Positions 1-8,163 of a DNA stretch of 11,880 nt are shown here, piece after piece. The translations under genes and the position numbers were made by a program. Source of the DNA: Arachnopeziza araneosa. Its lineage: Eukaryota > Ascomycota > Leotiomycetes > Helotiales > Arachnopezizaceae. Within the stretch, counting starts at the first letter, position 1. Each line of letters begins with the position of its first letter. Where the stretch lies: positions 1 through 11,880 of the forward strand of contig QYAI01000283.1 in the NCBI GenBank assembly GCA_003988855.1, in the 5' to 3' direction. The notes below the pieces were generated by a model. The model was given only the letters and a program-made list of their open reading frames with translations. It did no database searches and had not been told where the DNA came from.

Positions 1-730
1 TTTAGCTTAAGCAAAAGTATGCTTATTAAAGTGCTTAAGCTATTTTAAACTTGTCTTGTTATTTGTCTAGCTATTAATTGTTAGTTTAATTACTTAGTTG
101 TATTAAAAGCTACTTTTAGTATACTAAGTTGCAAGATAATTTTTCTTTTAAACTACGAGAAATAAAAAAACACTCTAACTTTCGCTATTAATACAAGCAA
201 TTGCTGTCGCTTATTTTTAAAGTAATTACGCTTATTATAAAGCTTGTTTTGTCGAAGTTATAGAAATCGAAGTTATATTTCGCTTGCATATTCTTAACTA
301 GTCGAAACTACGCGCTAATTAGCTTTAGATCTTTGTACAATGCTCTTTAGAAGTTATAAACGCGATTAAAACGCGTCTTTAACTCTAGTTGTTATTGTAC
401 GAATTAATACACTTAAAGCTTACTAACGCGCTTTGCTTCTTAAAATTTGAAAATATAATTTGCTATATTTTTAACACTAGCAAGCTAAAGCGCAAACTTT
501 TTAAAATCTAAGTTAAGTATATATCGAGTAATTACTTCTTCTTTTAGTTTAGATAGTTTTTAACAATTAAGTATAGTTTCAAAGCAATAAGTTTAGCTAG
601 TTATTTTATTTTGAAAAGTTGCTTTAAAGACTTTATAATTTTTTGCAGTAGCTTAACAACTAAGCTTTTTAGAAGTTCGAATAGCTTTAATAGCTAGAAT
701 AATTCGCGCTTTTTAAGTTTGAATTTCTAT
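1..730 (-). pseudogene. Fot1/pogo-type DDE transposase relic (A), N-terminal two thirds, cut by window edge
   Basis: Read on the minus strand, one frame runs without an indel from an ATA at 730-728 (probably a former ATG) to about position 230. It shows the order of a Fot1/pogo transposase: an N-terminal helix-turn-helix (ARIILAIKAIR, then a second helix around KLSC), a CENP-B-like domain (EEVITRYILNLDF; later LELKTRFNRVYNF), then the start of the DDE catalytic domain (FRLVKNMQAKY followed by YNFDKT). The first catalytic Asp survives at 253-251, but the family's next residue, Glu, is Lys. Near 215-230 the frame shifts, apparently with loss of some 20 codons. The match then continues (TAIACINSES; later LKHFNKHT at about 42-17) towards the left edge. 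About ten in-frame stops replace Trp, Arg or Gln. The enzyme would cut and paste its element at TA sites; this copy is dead. No terminal inverted repeat is visible, and a copia fragment follows at once on the other strand. Confidence 0.85.
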
Positions 731-1511
731 TATAAATAGTTAAGAAAACGCGTATTAAAGTTTATAAGTAATAAGGTAAGAAAAAGTATGCGACTTGATA
801 ATATGCGCGACTCGATAATAAAGCACGTTAATTTAAATATTGCTAGTAATATACTAGATTTATATTATAGACGCTTATTACATATTAATAAAAACTATAT
901 TCTAAAAAGTATTAAAAATACTAGCTTAGATTTACCTAGCTTAAATAAGTTAAATATTAGTAATTGCGATAATTTCTATTACAGTAAATTTAAAGAAATA
1001 GTTAATAAAGATAAACAAAGTTCTACTAATTTATTAGAATTTATAAACTGTAATATATTAGGCTTTTTTAAAACAAAAGAATTAAAAAACGAAAACTATA
1101 TATTTAGTATAACTAATGGATTTAGTAGAGATATTTAGCTATATTCTATTAAATTTAAGTCGAATATATATAAAATATTAGTTAGTTTTATTAATATAGC
1201 AAATACGCAATTTAATATATTAATTAAAGCAATACGACTAGATAACGCTAAAGAATTTAATTCTAATAAGCTAGTTTTATTCTGCAATACTAAAGGTATA
1301 ATACTAAAGTATTCTAGTTCTTATACGCAAGCGCAAAATAATATTGCAAAACAACTTAATTTATATATATTAGAGCGAATTATAACTATAACTAGTTATA
1401 AAAACATACTTCTTAAATATTAGTCGGTTTTAATTAAAAGTATTGCACATATTAAAAATCGTACTTATAATAGTATTATAAATACTAGTTTGTACAAGTT
1501 AATAACTAAAA

Positions 1512-1516
1512 ATTCG
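1512..1516. repeat. Left target-site duplication of the 119-bp insertion
   Basis: ATTCG lies directly before TGTAACG and is repeated directly after TGACA at 1636-1640. A 6-bp reading (AATTCG) is also possible, at the cost of the terminal A of the insert. Confidence 0.8.
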
Positions 1517-1635
1517 TGTAACGAAAGTAATATAAATAAGTTTTTACTACTACGCTAACAGGCTAAAAAGCACAATAATCAACTAGCAGTTAATTACTTA
1601 TTCTACTATAAGAAGCACGAGTTCAGTTCGTGACA
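1517..1635. mobile_element. 119-bp TG...CA insertion inside copia integrase, solo-LTR-like
   Basis: The segment begins TGTAACGAAAG and ends CAGTTCGTGACA. Its ends are an imperfect inverted repeat (TGTAACGAA against TGTCACGAA), and it is bordered by a perfect 5-bp duplication, ATTCG. It shifts the copia frame by one base. Removing the insert and one duplication rejoins ...ITKN to SPNLSYIKIL in a single frame, which confirms both borders. TG/CA ends with a 5-bp duplication are what an LTR retrotransposon leaves, so a solo LTR of a very compact family (TRIM-like) is the best reading. A small non-autonomous DNA element is the alternative. There is no coding content. The inner end can fold, with CACGA (1617-1621) pairing with TCGTG near the right border. 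Confidence 0.75.
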
Positions 1636-1640
1636 ATTCG
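1636..1640. repeat. Right target-site duplication of the 119-bp insertion
   Basis: ATTCG, identical to 1512-1516; the copia reading frame resumes within it. Confidence 0.8.
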
Positions 1641-1938
1641 CCTAATTTAAGCTATATTAAAATACTAGGTTTTTTAACTTATACTTTATTACCTAAAAGT
1701 AAAAGAAAGAATAAGAACTTTAGTATTAAGGCTAATAAAAGTATTTTATTAAGTTGGGAATTGTCTAATAATTATATTGTTTATTTACTAATAGAGAATA
1801 AGATTTTAATAAGTCGAGACATTATAATTAAAGAACTATTAAATTATAATAACGATTATAAAATCGAAAACAATTACAATAACTTATTAGAATTAAAGTC
1901 TTCTGATTTTAACGATTTATTACCTTTGAATACTAGTT

Positions 1939-2545
1939 AAGATACTAGTATAGAACAAGATACTAGTATTTTACCTAGTATAGAAAATAATATATATAAC
2001 AACTTCGAAAACAAATTACCTTTTAAAAAGAAAACTAGACCTAATCTAGTTAGAATATGTAGTTCTAGCGATAGGATTATAGCTAGTTAAGATTTAGACG
2101 AATTAGATTCTAATTATAATACTAGAAGTACAAGAAGTACTAGTAGTTAAAATATGACTAATAAATCTAAAAGTACTAAAAGTACTAATAGTACTAAAAA
2201 TGCAAAAAGCAGTTCTACTACTAATAAAAATTCTAAAGTACAACTAATAAGTTCGGATATATATAACTTAGCTTCTTTAGCTTCTATAGATTTCTTAAAT
2301 AAAAAAGAATATATAAATAATAGTCAAAATAATATTTTCGATAATTTAAATACTTTTAATAGCTCTATTAAAGAAATATTGTTAATAATACTATTAAAGA
2401 CAACTAAATTTTTTTAAATAAGAATTTTAAGTTTAATAATACTAGCTTACTAGCTAAATCAGAAGAAAAGTTACTAATTTCTAATTTACAAAACAATAAG
2501 TTAGCAAGTAACAACAAATTACAATTCGAATTATAGTCTTAATAG
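1939..2545 (+). pseudogene. Ty1/copia pol relic: low-complexity linker between integrase and RT
   Basis: This continues the copia polyprotein past the integrase. The translation is rich in Ser, Thr, Asn, Lys and Asp (for example TRSTRSTSS and KSTKSTNSTKN), as is usual for the poorly conserved spacer before the copia reverse transcriptase. A stop-free stretch starts with an ATG at 2154 and ends at 2417. It could be mistaken for a small gene, but it merely continues the spacer, and the ATG is internal. Stops at 1938 and 2088 follow Ser codons where Gln is plausible. The recognisable copia reading fades near 2545. The copia reverse transcriptase and RNase H never appear, so the fragment is truncated here against gypsy element 1. 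The exact breakpoint cannot be placed by eye. Confidence 0.6.
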
Positions 2546-2559
2546 TACTATTAAGAGAA

Positions 2560-3230
2560 CTGTATGCAATCTAGTATAACAGTATACTTAAAAAACATGT
2601 TTTTGTTTAACGCATAACAAAGGCAAGCTAACTACAGCTGCTTTTATAACTTTTTCTCTAAGCATAACTTTATTTACTTGTTTATACAAAAGCTAGAATA
2701 AGTTTAATATTTGCACAAAACTAGCATATATAAATACTATAAAACAGCAGTTAAGCAATAAAGAAAAGTGCTTTGTATATTATTAGAGTAAACACTTAGC
2801 TTGCAAATGCTTTTAAAAAAAGCAAAGTACTAAAATAGTTACAAAAGTAAAACTAAAGAACTTAGAAAAAAACTAGCTTTAAAAGAAGTTTTTTTCTTAG
2901 AGCTTTATAGTGTTAATTTGTGTTAAGTAAACTTAAGTAAGCTAGTAAAAAAAAAAGCTCTTACTTTATTATATACAATAATTAAAAATAAACTTAGTAT
3001 TAAAACATGTACTTTTATTAACACTAAAGCAAATAAATGTATTTTTATTAATGCTAAACTAGCTTAGTTAGCTAAAAAGCACTTAGAAGCTAAGCTACGA
3101 ACTTTAGATACTTTTTACAAAGTTAAAAAATACAATAGCAAAGCTTCTAGCTAGATTACTTACTATATTAAACTAACTTTTAATATTAACAGCAAAAAAC
3201 AGCAAAAGCTACTAATGCTAGTTGTAAAAC
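2560..3230 (+). pseudogene. Gypsy element 1: end of gag (zinc knuckle) and aspartic protease
   Basis: At 2769-2810 the translation CFVYY*SKHLACKC has the exact spacing of a CCHC zinc knuckle (C-X2-C-X4-H-X4-C), with the second Cys changed to Tyr by TGT to TAT. This marks the nucleocapsid end of gag. In another frame, 3011-3064 reads TFINTKANKCIFINAKLA, matching the active-site region of a retroviral-type aspartic protease. The catalytic DTG triad is NTK at 3020-3028, both changes being G-to-A. Upstream of the knuckle the sequence is too decayed to follow and only a short stretch of gag can remain. The segment 3230-3720, between protease and reverse transcriptase, is AT-rich pol linker in which no motif can be read. 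Confidence 0.7.
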
Positions 3231-3729
3231 TAAAAATTTATAACTTTATTTTAAGCTAAGCTTAAATATCAAAATACTAAGTTTTAGTAAACTGCTTTTA
3301 TAAATTTTTAATATAAACAAAAAAAACATCAAAACTTACAAACTAAAGCTATGTGCTTTTAACTAAAAAAAAAAAAACTTAACTTTTATAAAAAACGTGT
3401 TTTAAACACTAAGTAAACGTTACACAAAAAAACTAAATAATAAAAAAACAGCTAATATAAAAACTTAAAATACTACAAAAAAACAACAAGCTTAAAAGCT
3501 TTGTTCTTTTTTTAACTTTCTTATATAAAATAAACTAAATTCTTTAAGAAAAATAGCTAGTAGTTAAAAACTAAAAAAAAACTTAAAGAAACAAAGCTAA
3601 AATAGCTAAAGAAAACACTACTAAAGCAGTACTAAAAGTATACAGACGTGTTTTTAAAAAAGCTTCGAACAAACTACTACTACACTGTTTTTACAACTAC
3701 AAGATAATATTTAAAAACTTAAAAAAAGC

Positions 3730-3949
3730 TAATAGCTTAGAGTACAGCTTCTTATACTACTAGTTAACTGCTAAACTTAAAAAAGTTAAAAAATATTTTA
3801 TAAAAAACTTTTATAAAAAATTTATTAAAGCAAGTTAAGCTTTATTTGTATTTTTTATTTTGTTTGTTAAAAAAGCAAATAAAAGCTTACAATTTTGTAT
3901 TAACTACTAAAAGCTAAACAACTTAACTAAAAAAACTAATATTTGTTAC
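3730..3949 (+). pseudogene. Gypsy element 1: reverse transcriptase, N-terminal part, up to the solo LTR
   Basis: The translation YSFLYY*LTAKLKKVKKY, then FIKAS*ALF and VKKANKSLQFCINY*KLNNLTKK, follows the fingers region of gypsy reverse transcriptases (the family's LYRLT..EL..V..YL, GFI..S.SP, and VKKKDGSLR.CVDYR.LN). The stops replace Arg and Gln. The reading breaks at 3949, where a solo LTR starts, and resumes at 4281. A one-base loss in the run of A near 3930 puts the two halves out of frame as well. This part would bind template and incoming nucleotide; it is dead here. Confidence 0.85.
3945..3949. repeat. Left target-site duplication of solo LTR 1
   Basis: GTTAC immediately before TGTTACAAG; identical to 4281-4285. 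Confidence 0.9.
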
Positions 3950-4070
3950 TGTTACAAGTTAGACCTAGTAGTCAGAACCTAGGCCTAAGAGTCTAGGCAG
4001 AAACTAAGGCAACACTTGAAGCTGACTTTCTTTGATAGAAGAAATAAAGATTAGCAAAGCGATCTTCAGA

Positions 4071-4118
4071 ACTATTAACAAGACTATTGATTAAACTATT
4101 AATAAAACTATTGATTAA
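4071..4118 (+). repeat. 12-bp tandem repeat (4 units) inside solo LTR 1
   Basis: Four imperfect 12-base units, each starting ACTATT, run head to tail. They match in position and number the units at 7939-7986 in the sister LTR, where the cleaner unit is ACTATCGATAAC. Confidence 0.75.
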
Positions 4119-4175
4119 CTATTAGAAGAAGACTGTGCGACAGAAACTGTGCAGGCTGTTTTTCTTGTACAAAGA

Positions 4176-4185
4176 GTATATATAG
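4176..4185 (+). promoter_or_regulatory. TATA-like box of solo LTR 1
   Basis: GTATATATAG in the 3' half of the LTR is conserved exactly in the sister LTR at 8058-8067, although the flanks differ. In LTR retrotransposons the promoter lies inside the LTR, so this probably marks the U3/R region. Confidence 0.45.
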
Positions 4186-4280
4186 AAAGCTTTAAGCACT
4201 TAGTGCTCTTCAGCTTTACCTTCTTGAAATACAGATTTATTATTTACGTGTTCTGACCGTGCAATTGTAAAACTTTTACA

Positions 4281-4285
4281 GTTAC
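4281..4285. repeat. Right target-site duplication of solo LTR 1
   Basis: GTTAC, identical to 3945-3949; the reverse transcriptase reading resumes here. Confidence 0.9.
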
Positions 4286-5460
4286 TACTAATTAATAAAA
4301 CGCTAGCTAAGTTAACGTTAGCAAAAATTTATACTAAGCTTAACATTTAGTAAGCGTTTTATAAAATTCGAATAAACTTTAAATTTAAAAAGCTAACTAC
4401 TTTTTAAACTAAATACAAATTGTACAAATGTTAAGTTTTACTTTTCAAGCTAACAAATAAACTTGCTATGTATTAAAGCTATATAAATAACGTTTTCTTT
4501 AACTACTTAAATAATTTTTATACTACTTACTTAAACAATATTCTAATTTACTTTAGCAACTTTTTAAAGTATAAAGCTTACGTATACAAAGTACTAAAAA
4601 AACTTTAAAAAGCTAGTTTACAAGCTAACATTGTTAAGTTAGAATTTTACGTTACTTGTATAAAATATCTAAGCTTTATTGTTTTAACTAAAGAAATAAA
4701 AGTAAACTTTAAGAAAGTAAAAGTAGTTTGCAACTAGAAAAAACTACGCATAGTTAAAGTAGTTTAGTTGTTTTTAGAATTTTGTAACTTTTACAAACGC
4801 TTTATACAAGCTTATAAAAAAATCGCTAAAGCGCTAAATTAACTAACTTGTAAAAAAGTTATATTTTAGTAAATGCTAAAATGCTAGAAAGCTTTAATTA
4901 CTACGCTAATTTTTTGCTATTACAACTTACAAAAGCTAACACAACTAAAAACAAATGCTTTCGATAAAGTTATAAGTAAAGTTTTTTTTAACAAGACTTT
5001 GTAACTTAATTCTAGTACTTAGTAGTTTATTTTTTAAAAACTATACAAGTTGCTAAACTAAACTAAAATATTTATAACAAGAAAATACAAGCAATTTTTT
5101 TTATTTTTAATAAAAATCTTAGCTTAAAAAATTACAAACTTTTTAACTATTTTAAATTTTGTTTAATTATAAAGCACTTAAATACTTTATAACAACTAAA
5201 AAGCTTTTTAGCAAACAAGCAAAATAAGCAAAACTGCTTTTACAGTACAACTTTAAGTTATTATATAAACTTAAAAAGTTAAATAACAAAGCAAATACTT
5301 TAAGCTGCAAAACTAAAGACGTTAAAAAACTAAAAAAATGCTACAAAACGTTACTAAACTTAAGTTTTATTAGCACTAAAGAAAATTAATTTAGATATTA
5401 CAAGAAAACTAAAGCTAAAACTAAAAACTAATTTAGTTGCTAGCTTAAAACTTTATAAAT
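4286..5460 (+). pseudogene. Gypsy element 1: reverse transcriptase (palm, thumb) and RNase H
   Basis: The frame at 4300-5000 reads NKTLAKLTLAKIYTKLNI, AFYKIRI, then YLNNILIYFSN, KVLKKL*KASLQANI and KYLSFIVLTKEIKVNFKKV, in the order of a gypsy palm and connection region. Key residues are lost. The first catalytic Asp is Asn at 4342-4344. The YLDD box is YLNN at 4528-4539, with both Asp codons changed G-to-A. RNase H starts at KTNAFD (4948-4965; the family has ETDASD) and continues as YKALKYFITTKKLF, QYNFKL and KKLNNKANTLS to about 5320. The remainder to 5460 is linker. The product would copy element RNA into DNA and degrade the template; neither active site survives. Confidence 0.88.
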
Positions 5461-5639
5461 ATAATAGCGTACAGTTAGTTAACTAAATTTTGTAAAACAA
5501 CTAAACTAATAATTAACTAAAAAAGTTAAAAGCTTAAGCAAAAACTAATAACAAAGCTTAAACTTTTTAAAATAGTATTTTGTTAAAATACAAAAAAGTT
5601 TACATAACAAACAACTTAGTAAACTAAACATTTTTTAAA

Positions 5640-6720
5640 ACTACTTTAATTCGAAAAGTTTACAAACAGCTACTAGCTAGATACTTTAGCTAAACTAAAA
5701 CTAAACAAGCACAATATTACTAGCTAAACTAAAGTAGCAATATTAACAAAAAAGCTTATATACTACAAGACAAAAAGCTTAAACTACTACATTAGCTACT
5801 AATTCTAAACTAACTTTAGCAACACGTTAGCGTAAACTTTAAGAAATACTTTAAAAGCAAAAACAAATTTAACATAGTAGCTATTTTCGTAAACAAACTT
5901 AGCAAAAAACTTGTGTTAATACTAGTACGAAATACAATTACAGCAAAAAAACTAGTTTTTATTTTTTTAACTTACGTAGTTAAACACGTTAAGCTGCTAG
6001 ATTTTATTATATTAGACAAAAGCTTTTAGTTTGTATTAAACTTCTAAAAAAAGTGTGTAAAAAACTGCAAATTAAGCTTTAACTTAGCACTGTAAACTAC
6101 TTTTAAACAAATAAACAAACTAAAATTATAAACTAGTACTTTAACTAAAAACTACACTTGTATATTACATACTACTAAAACAACTAGAACAAGTAAATTC
6201 TTATAGTAAACTACTAGCAAGCGTTGCTATAGTACAAGACAATAAGCTAGTTACTGTTTATAACAAAAAAAATATTTAAACTTAGAACTTTATACAACTA
6301 AAAATCTTTTATATTAGCAAAAACACTAAAAAAGCAGCTAAACTAGACTAAAGCAAAAAAATTAATACAAAAAATTTACAAGTTATAAAAAGTTGCTAAA
6401 AGCAATATGTAAAAAAGCTAAAAACGCTACGCTACACAAGCTAATAAGCACTAAAAAGCAGTAGACTTTAAAGTAAAAAATATAGTATAAGTTTTAACAA
6501 AACACTAAAAAACAAACTAACTAAGTTAAAAGCTAAGCAGCTAAATAAAAAAACTTTTCGAAATTATAAAACAACATAGCTATTTGTTTAAACTTAAACT
6601 ACTAGAATTTATTAAAGTACATTTTATATTTTATGCAAACTAGCTTTAAAAAGCTACTACAAACTTACTACTAAGCTAATCGAACTTAAAACTAGCACTA
6701 CTACAAGTTAACAACTAAGA
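5640..6720 (+). pseudogene. Gypsy element 1: integrase
   Basis: The zinc-binding N-terminus is seen at 5645-5790 as LIRKVYKQLLARYF and AQYY*LN. The first zinc His is Tyr, and the stretch holding the two Cys is missing between INKK and LQDKKLKLL (about nine codons lost). The core reads QHVSVNFKKYFKSK, VAIFVNKLSKK and VVKHVKLLDFIILDKSF. The first catalytic Asp is Asn at 5835-5837, and the second is kept at 6015-6017, in the same frame 60 codons on. The QTDGQTE region near 6105-6130 carries a small deletion, and the catalytic Glu appears as Lys. The C-terminal region is traceable to about 6640, where HFIFYAN is probably the family's HPVFHAS motif. Integrase inserts the element cDNA in the nucleus; this copy is inactive. 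Confidence 0.85.
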
Positions 6721-6727
6721 AAAGTAC

Positions 6728-6910
6728 GAAGTAAAAAAGTTTTAGCAGTAAAGCTACTTAGAAAGAAACTTTAATACAAAATTAAATAAAAAAGCTAGAA
6801 TAACAACTTAAAGTAGTATTTTGCTACTGCTTTAAGCAATAGCTTTTTAGTACTATAGCAATTTTATAAAGCAAACTTAAAAAAGCTAGAACTTTTAATA
6901 AATCTGCAGT
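6728..6910 (+). pseudogene. Gypsy element 1: C-terminal chromodomain
   Basis: EVKKVLAVKLLRKKL*YKIK*KS* followed, after a spacer, by K*Y (family EWY) and QFYKANLKKLELLINL matches a chromodomain at the integrase C-terminus. The pattern is the YEVE.IL opening strand, the KYLVKW.GY core with both Trp now stops, and the C-terminal helix. Chromovirus integrases use such a domain to steer insertion towards modified histones, in line with elements piling up in heterochromatin. The aromatic cage cannot be judged because Trp and Tyr codons are mutated. Confidence 0.75.
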
Positions 6911-7055
6911 ACTAGCTAAACTAAAGAAAAACAACAAATACTTAGAACTAAAGAAAAACAATAATTTGTCTAAAAACTAAAACACGAAAAAATTCTGCTA
7001 ACTTATACTGCTTTTAATTAACTAATTATATTTGTTTAATATTAAACAAATCAAG

Positions 7056-7343
7056 TGTTACGTAACACATGCGAAAGACAAAACAAGCAACTAAATAAAT
7101 AAGAAAGCAAAGCTTAAGAACAAGCTTATTTAAGAAAAGAAAGTATTGTCACAAATCTAGAACTTCTTATTTGTAATTACGTGCTTAGAGCTAGCTTGCA
7201 AGGCTGTAGGCAGACTAGCGCGTCTGAAGTAGATAAAACTTATTGTAGATTTCAGAGCTTCTTGCTTTTTTTTTCTTAGCTTAGAATAGTCTAAATAAAA
7301 GCCTTTAACTTTCTTTCCAAGCTCTTAATTTAGTTTCGTAACA
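7056..7343 (+). mobile_element. Probable 3' LTR of gypsy element 1 (288 bp)
   Basis: This follows the end of the gypsy coding remnant. It begins TGTTACGTAACAC and ends TTTCGTAACA, so it has TG...CA ends and a 7-bp terminal inverted repeat (TGTTACG/CGTAACA). Its first 12 bases are also a perfect palindrome. It is unrelated to solo LTRs 1 and 2. The five bases on either side (TCAAG and AAAAG) do not match, which fits a 3' LTR of a longer element better than a solo LTR. There is no second copy in the window, so the call rests on ends and position. No clear polypurine tract precedes it. Confidence 0.55.
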
Positions 7344-7690
7344 AAAAGCACTGTTACACTTTAGGCACTTTTTTTACTTAGCTAGTACACACGCAATAAT
7401 AATAAAAAACTTAAACATGCTAAACTACAACTAAAAACTAAAGCAAAAACTTAAAATTTTAATGCTAACGCAATACGCTAGTAAAAAAAAAAGCTTAAGC
7501 TTTATTTTACTTAGTGCACTACGTATATTAACATTAACAAAGCAACGTTTAAAAATAAACTTTAAGAAGTTTTATAAGCTACATTATTTTTTGTAAAAGC
7601 AGCATTTAACTAGATTAAAACTGCAAGAAAAAACTATTATAAGTTTAAAAAAAACATTAACAAGTTTAAAAACGCTACTAATAACCAGTG
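7344..7690. other. Unassigned AT-rich segment with one long near-open frame
   Basis: No known domain is recognised. On the plus strand, 7462-7716 is a frame starting with ATG and broken by one stop (TAA at 7594-7596). Its product would be rich in Leu, Lys and Ser (for example RLKLQEKTIISLKKTLTS) and could form a helix or coiled coil. It might be the tail of an element protein, but AT-rich DNA yields such frames by chance. It lies between the gypsy 3' LTR and the start of pogo relic B. Confidence 0.3.
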
Positions 7691-7722
7691 CGCTGCTTAC
7701 TTCGCTTCGCTTATAGGCAGCG
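7691..7722. repeat. GC-richer short hairpin upstream of pogo relic B
   Basis: CGCTGC at 7691-7696 pairs with GCAGCG at 7717-7722 across a CTTCG-rich loop. It stands out as an island of CpG in AT-rich DNA about 450 bases before the transposase start (about 105 bases once the solo LTR is removed). It could be the 5' terminal repeat of the pogo element, but no matching partner was seen downstream, where the element is truncated. Confidence 0.35.
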
Positions 7723-7814
7723 AAAGCAGATGTAAGAGCTAGAAATTAAAAATTTGTATGCGAAACACACTAAACTTTTCAACTACTTGCTTATTTTTCC
7801 GCGAAACCTAGCAC

Positions 7815-7819
7815 AAATA
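7815..7819. repeat. Left target-site duplication of solo LTR 2
   Basis: AAATA directly before TGTCACGGG; identical to 8164-8168. Confidence 0.88.
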
Positions 7820-7938
7820 TGTCACGGGTTAGACCCGGTTGTCAGAACCTAGGCCTGAGGGCCTAGGCAGGAATTGAGGCAGTACCCGAAGTTGACCTCT
7901 TTGATAAAAGAAATAAGATCAGCATAGCGATCGCCAGA

Positions 7939-7986
7939 ACTATCGATAACACTATCGATAACACTATCGATAGAACTATTAATTAA
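7939..7986 (+). repeat. 12-bp tandem repeat (4 units) inside solo LTR 2
   Basis: Two exact copies of ACTATCGATAAC (7939-7962) are followed by two diverged units (ACTATCGATAGA and ACTATTAATTAA). Each of the first three units holds the palindrome ATCGAT. The same four units occur in solo LTR 1 at 4071-4118, so the repeat belongs to the LTR family and did not arise locally. Confidence 0.85.
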
Positions 7987-8057
7987 CTATTAACAGAGAC
8001 TATTAAAAAGAAAACCGTACAAGAAGAACCGTGTTAGCTGTCTTTCTCGTACAAAGA

Positions 8058-8067
8058 GTATATATAG
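8058..8067 (+). promoter_or_regulatory. TATA-like box of solo LTR 2
   Basis: GTATATATAG, about 110 bases before the transposase start codon position; identical to 4176-4185 in the sister LTR. It is a candidate core promoter from its position and conservation only. Confidence 0.45.
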
Positions 8068-8163
8068 AGAGCTTCGAGCACTTGTTGCTCTTTAGCTTTA
8101 CCTTCTTGAAATAACAGATTTATCATTCACGTGTTTTGACCGTGCAATCGTGAAACCCTTACA

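Larger units (their letters stand above)
740..1938 (+). pseudogene. Ty1/copia pol relic: pre-integrase zinc region and integrase core
   Basis: Frame 2 is open from about 740 and reads as the middle of a copia polyprotein. The longest stop-free stretch from an ATG is 788-1138. The pre-integrase zinc region is seen at about 857-990 (YYRRLLHINKNYI, later NCDNFYYSKFK); the first His is now Tyr and one Cys is Phe. The integrase core follows. Its first catalytic Asp is Asn at 1052-1054 (INCNILG). The second is kept at 1241-1243 (RLDNAKEF). The Glu is Lys at 1349-1351. The spacing of these last two is exactly D-X35-E. TAG stops at 1136 and 1422 replace conserved Trp. After an insertion (1517-1635) the protein resumes at 1638 with SPNLSYIKILG and reaches SRDIIIKE near 1830, the usual end of the copia integrase C-terminal region. 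Gag, protease and everything 5' of this point are missing. The integrase would have joined element cDNA to the genome in the nucleus; it cannot function now. Confidence 0.85.
3950..4280 (+). mobile_element. Solo LTR 1 (331 bp), inserted in gypsy element 1 reverse transcriptase
   Basis: The segment starts TGTTACAAGTTAGACC, ends AACTTTTACA, and is bordered by a perfect GTTAC duplication. It aligns along its whole length, in the same orientation, with 7820-8163. Differences are mostly C-to-T or G-to-A relative to that copy (for example CACGGG to TACAAG at the start), plus a small indel near 4127-4160. The target is the reverse transcriptase reading frame, which resumes on the other side. No internal element sequence is attached, so it is a solo LTR left by recombination between two LTRs. 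It contains four 12-bp tandem units and a TATA-box-like GTATATATAG. It is more decayed than its sister copy. Confidence 0.92.
2560..7343 (+). mobile_element. Ty3/gypsy chromovirus relic (element 1), 5'-truncated, with probable 3' LTR
   Basis: Domains in order are gag zinc knuckle, aspartic protease, reverse transcriptase, RNase H, integrase and chromodomain, then a probable LTR. This is the Ty3/gypsy order, and the C-terminal chromodomain places it among chromoviruses. No 5' LTR or primer-binding site is found between the copia fragment and the zinc knuckle, so the 5' end is missing. All domains carry stops and G-to-A changes. CpG is very rare (about five in 3001-3900 by hand count). A solo LTR interrupts the reverse transcriptase at 3950-4280. 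The left border near 2560 is approximate. Confidence 0.8.
7820..8163 (+). mobile_element. Solo LTR 2 (344 bp), just upstream of pogo transposase B
   Basis: The segment begins TGTCACGGGTTAGACCCGG, ends GAAACCCTTACA, and is bordered by a perfect AAATA duplication. It is the same family and orientation as 3950-4280 but keeps many more G and C bases, so it is younger or was spared mutation. It has a four-unit 12-bp tandem repeat, GTATATATAG at 8058-8067, and a CACGTG at 8129-8134 that reads TACGTG in the other copy. The right border is one base inside the old 5' end of the transposase gene: the codon after the duplication is ATA, where ATG is expected. As a solo LTR it could once have supplied a promoter pointing into that gene. 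Confidence 0.93.

Noticed and set aside
788..1138. A 116-codon protein as a separate gene
   Set aside because: It is the stop-free part of the copia pre-integrase and integrase region; the reading continues past the TAG with the next integrase residues, so the ATG and stop are not gene ends.
2154..2417. An 87-codon Ser/Thr/Lys-rich protein as a small secreted or effector-like gene
   Set aside because: It has no signal peptide and no Cys pattern, and it continues the copia polyprotein spacer in composition and position.
3950..8163. The two related LTRs as the 5' and 3' LTRs of one retrotransposon
   Set aside because: Each has its own perfect duplication, each interrupts a different older element, and the DNA between them is that older material.
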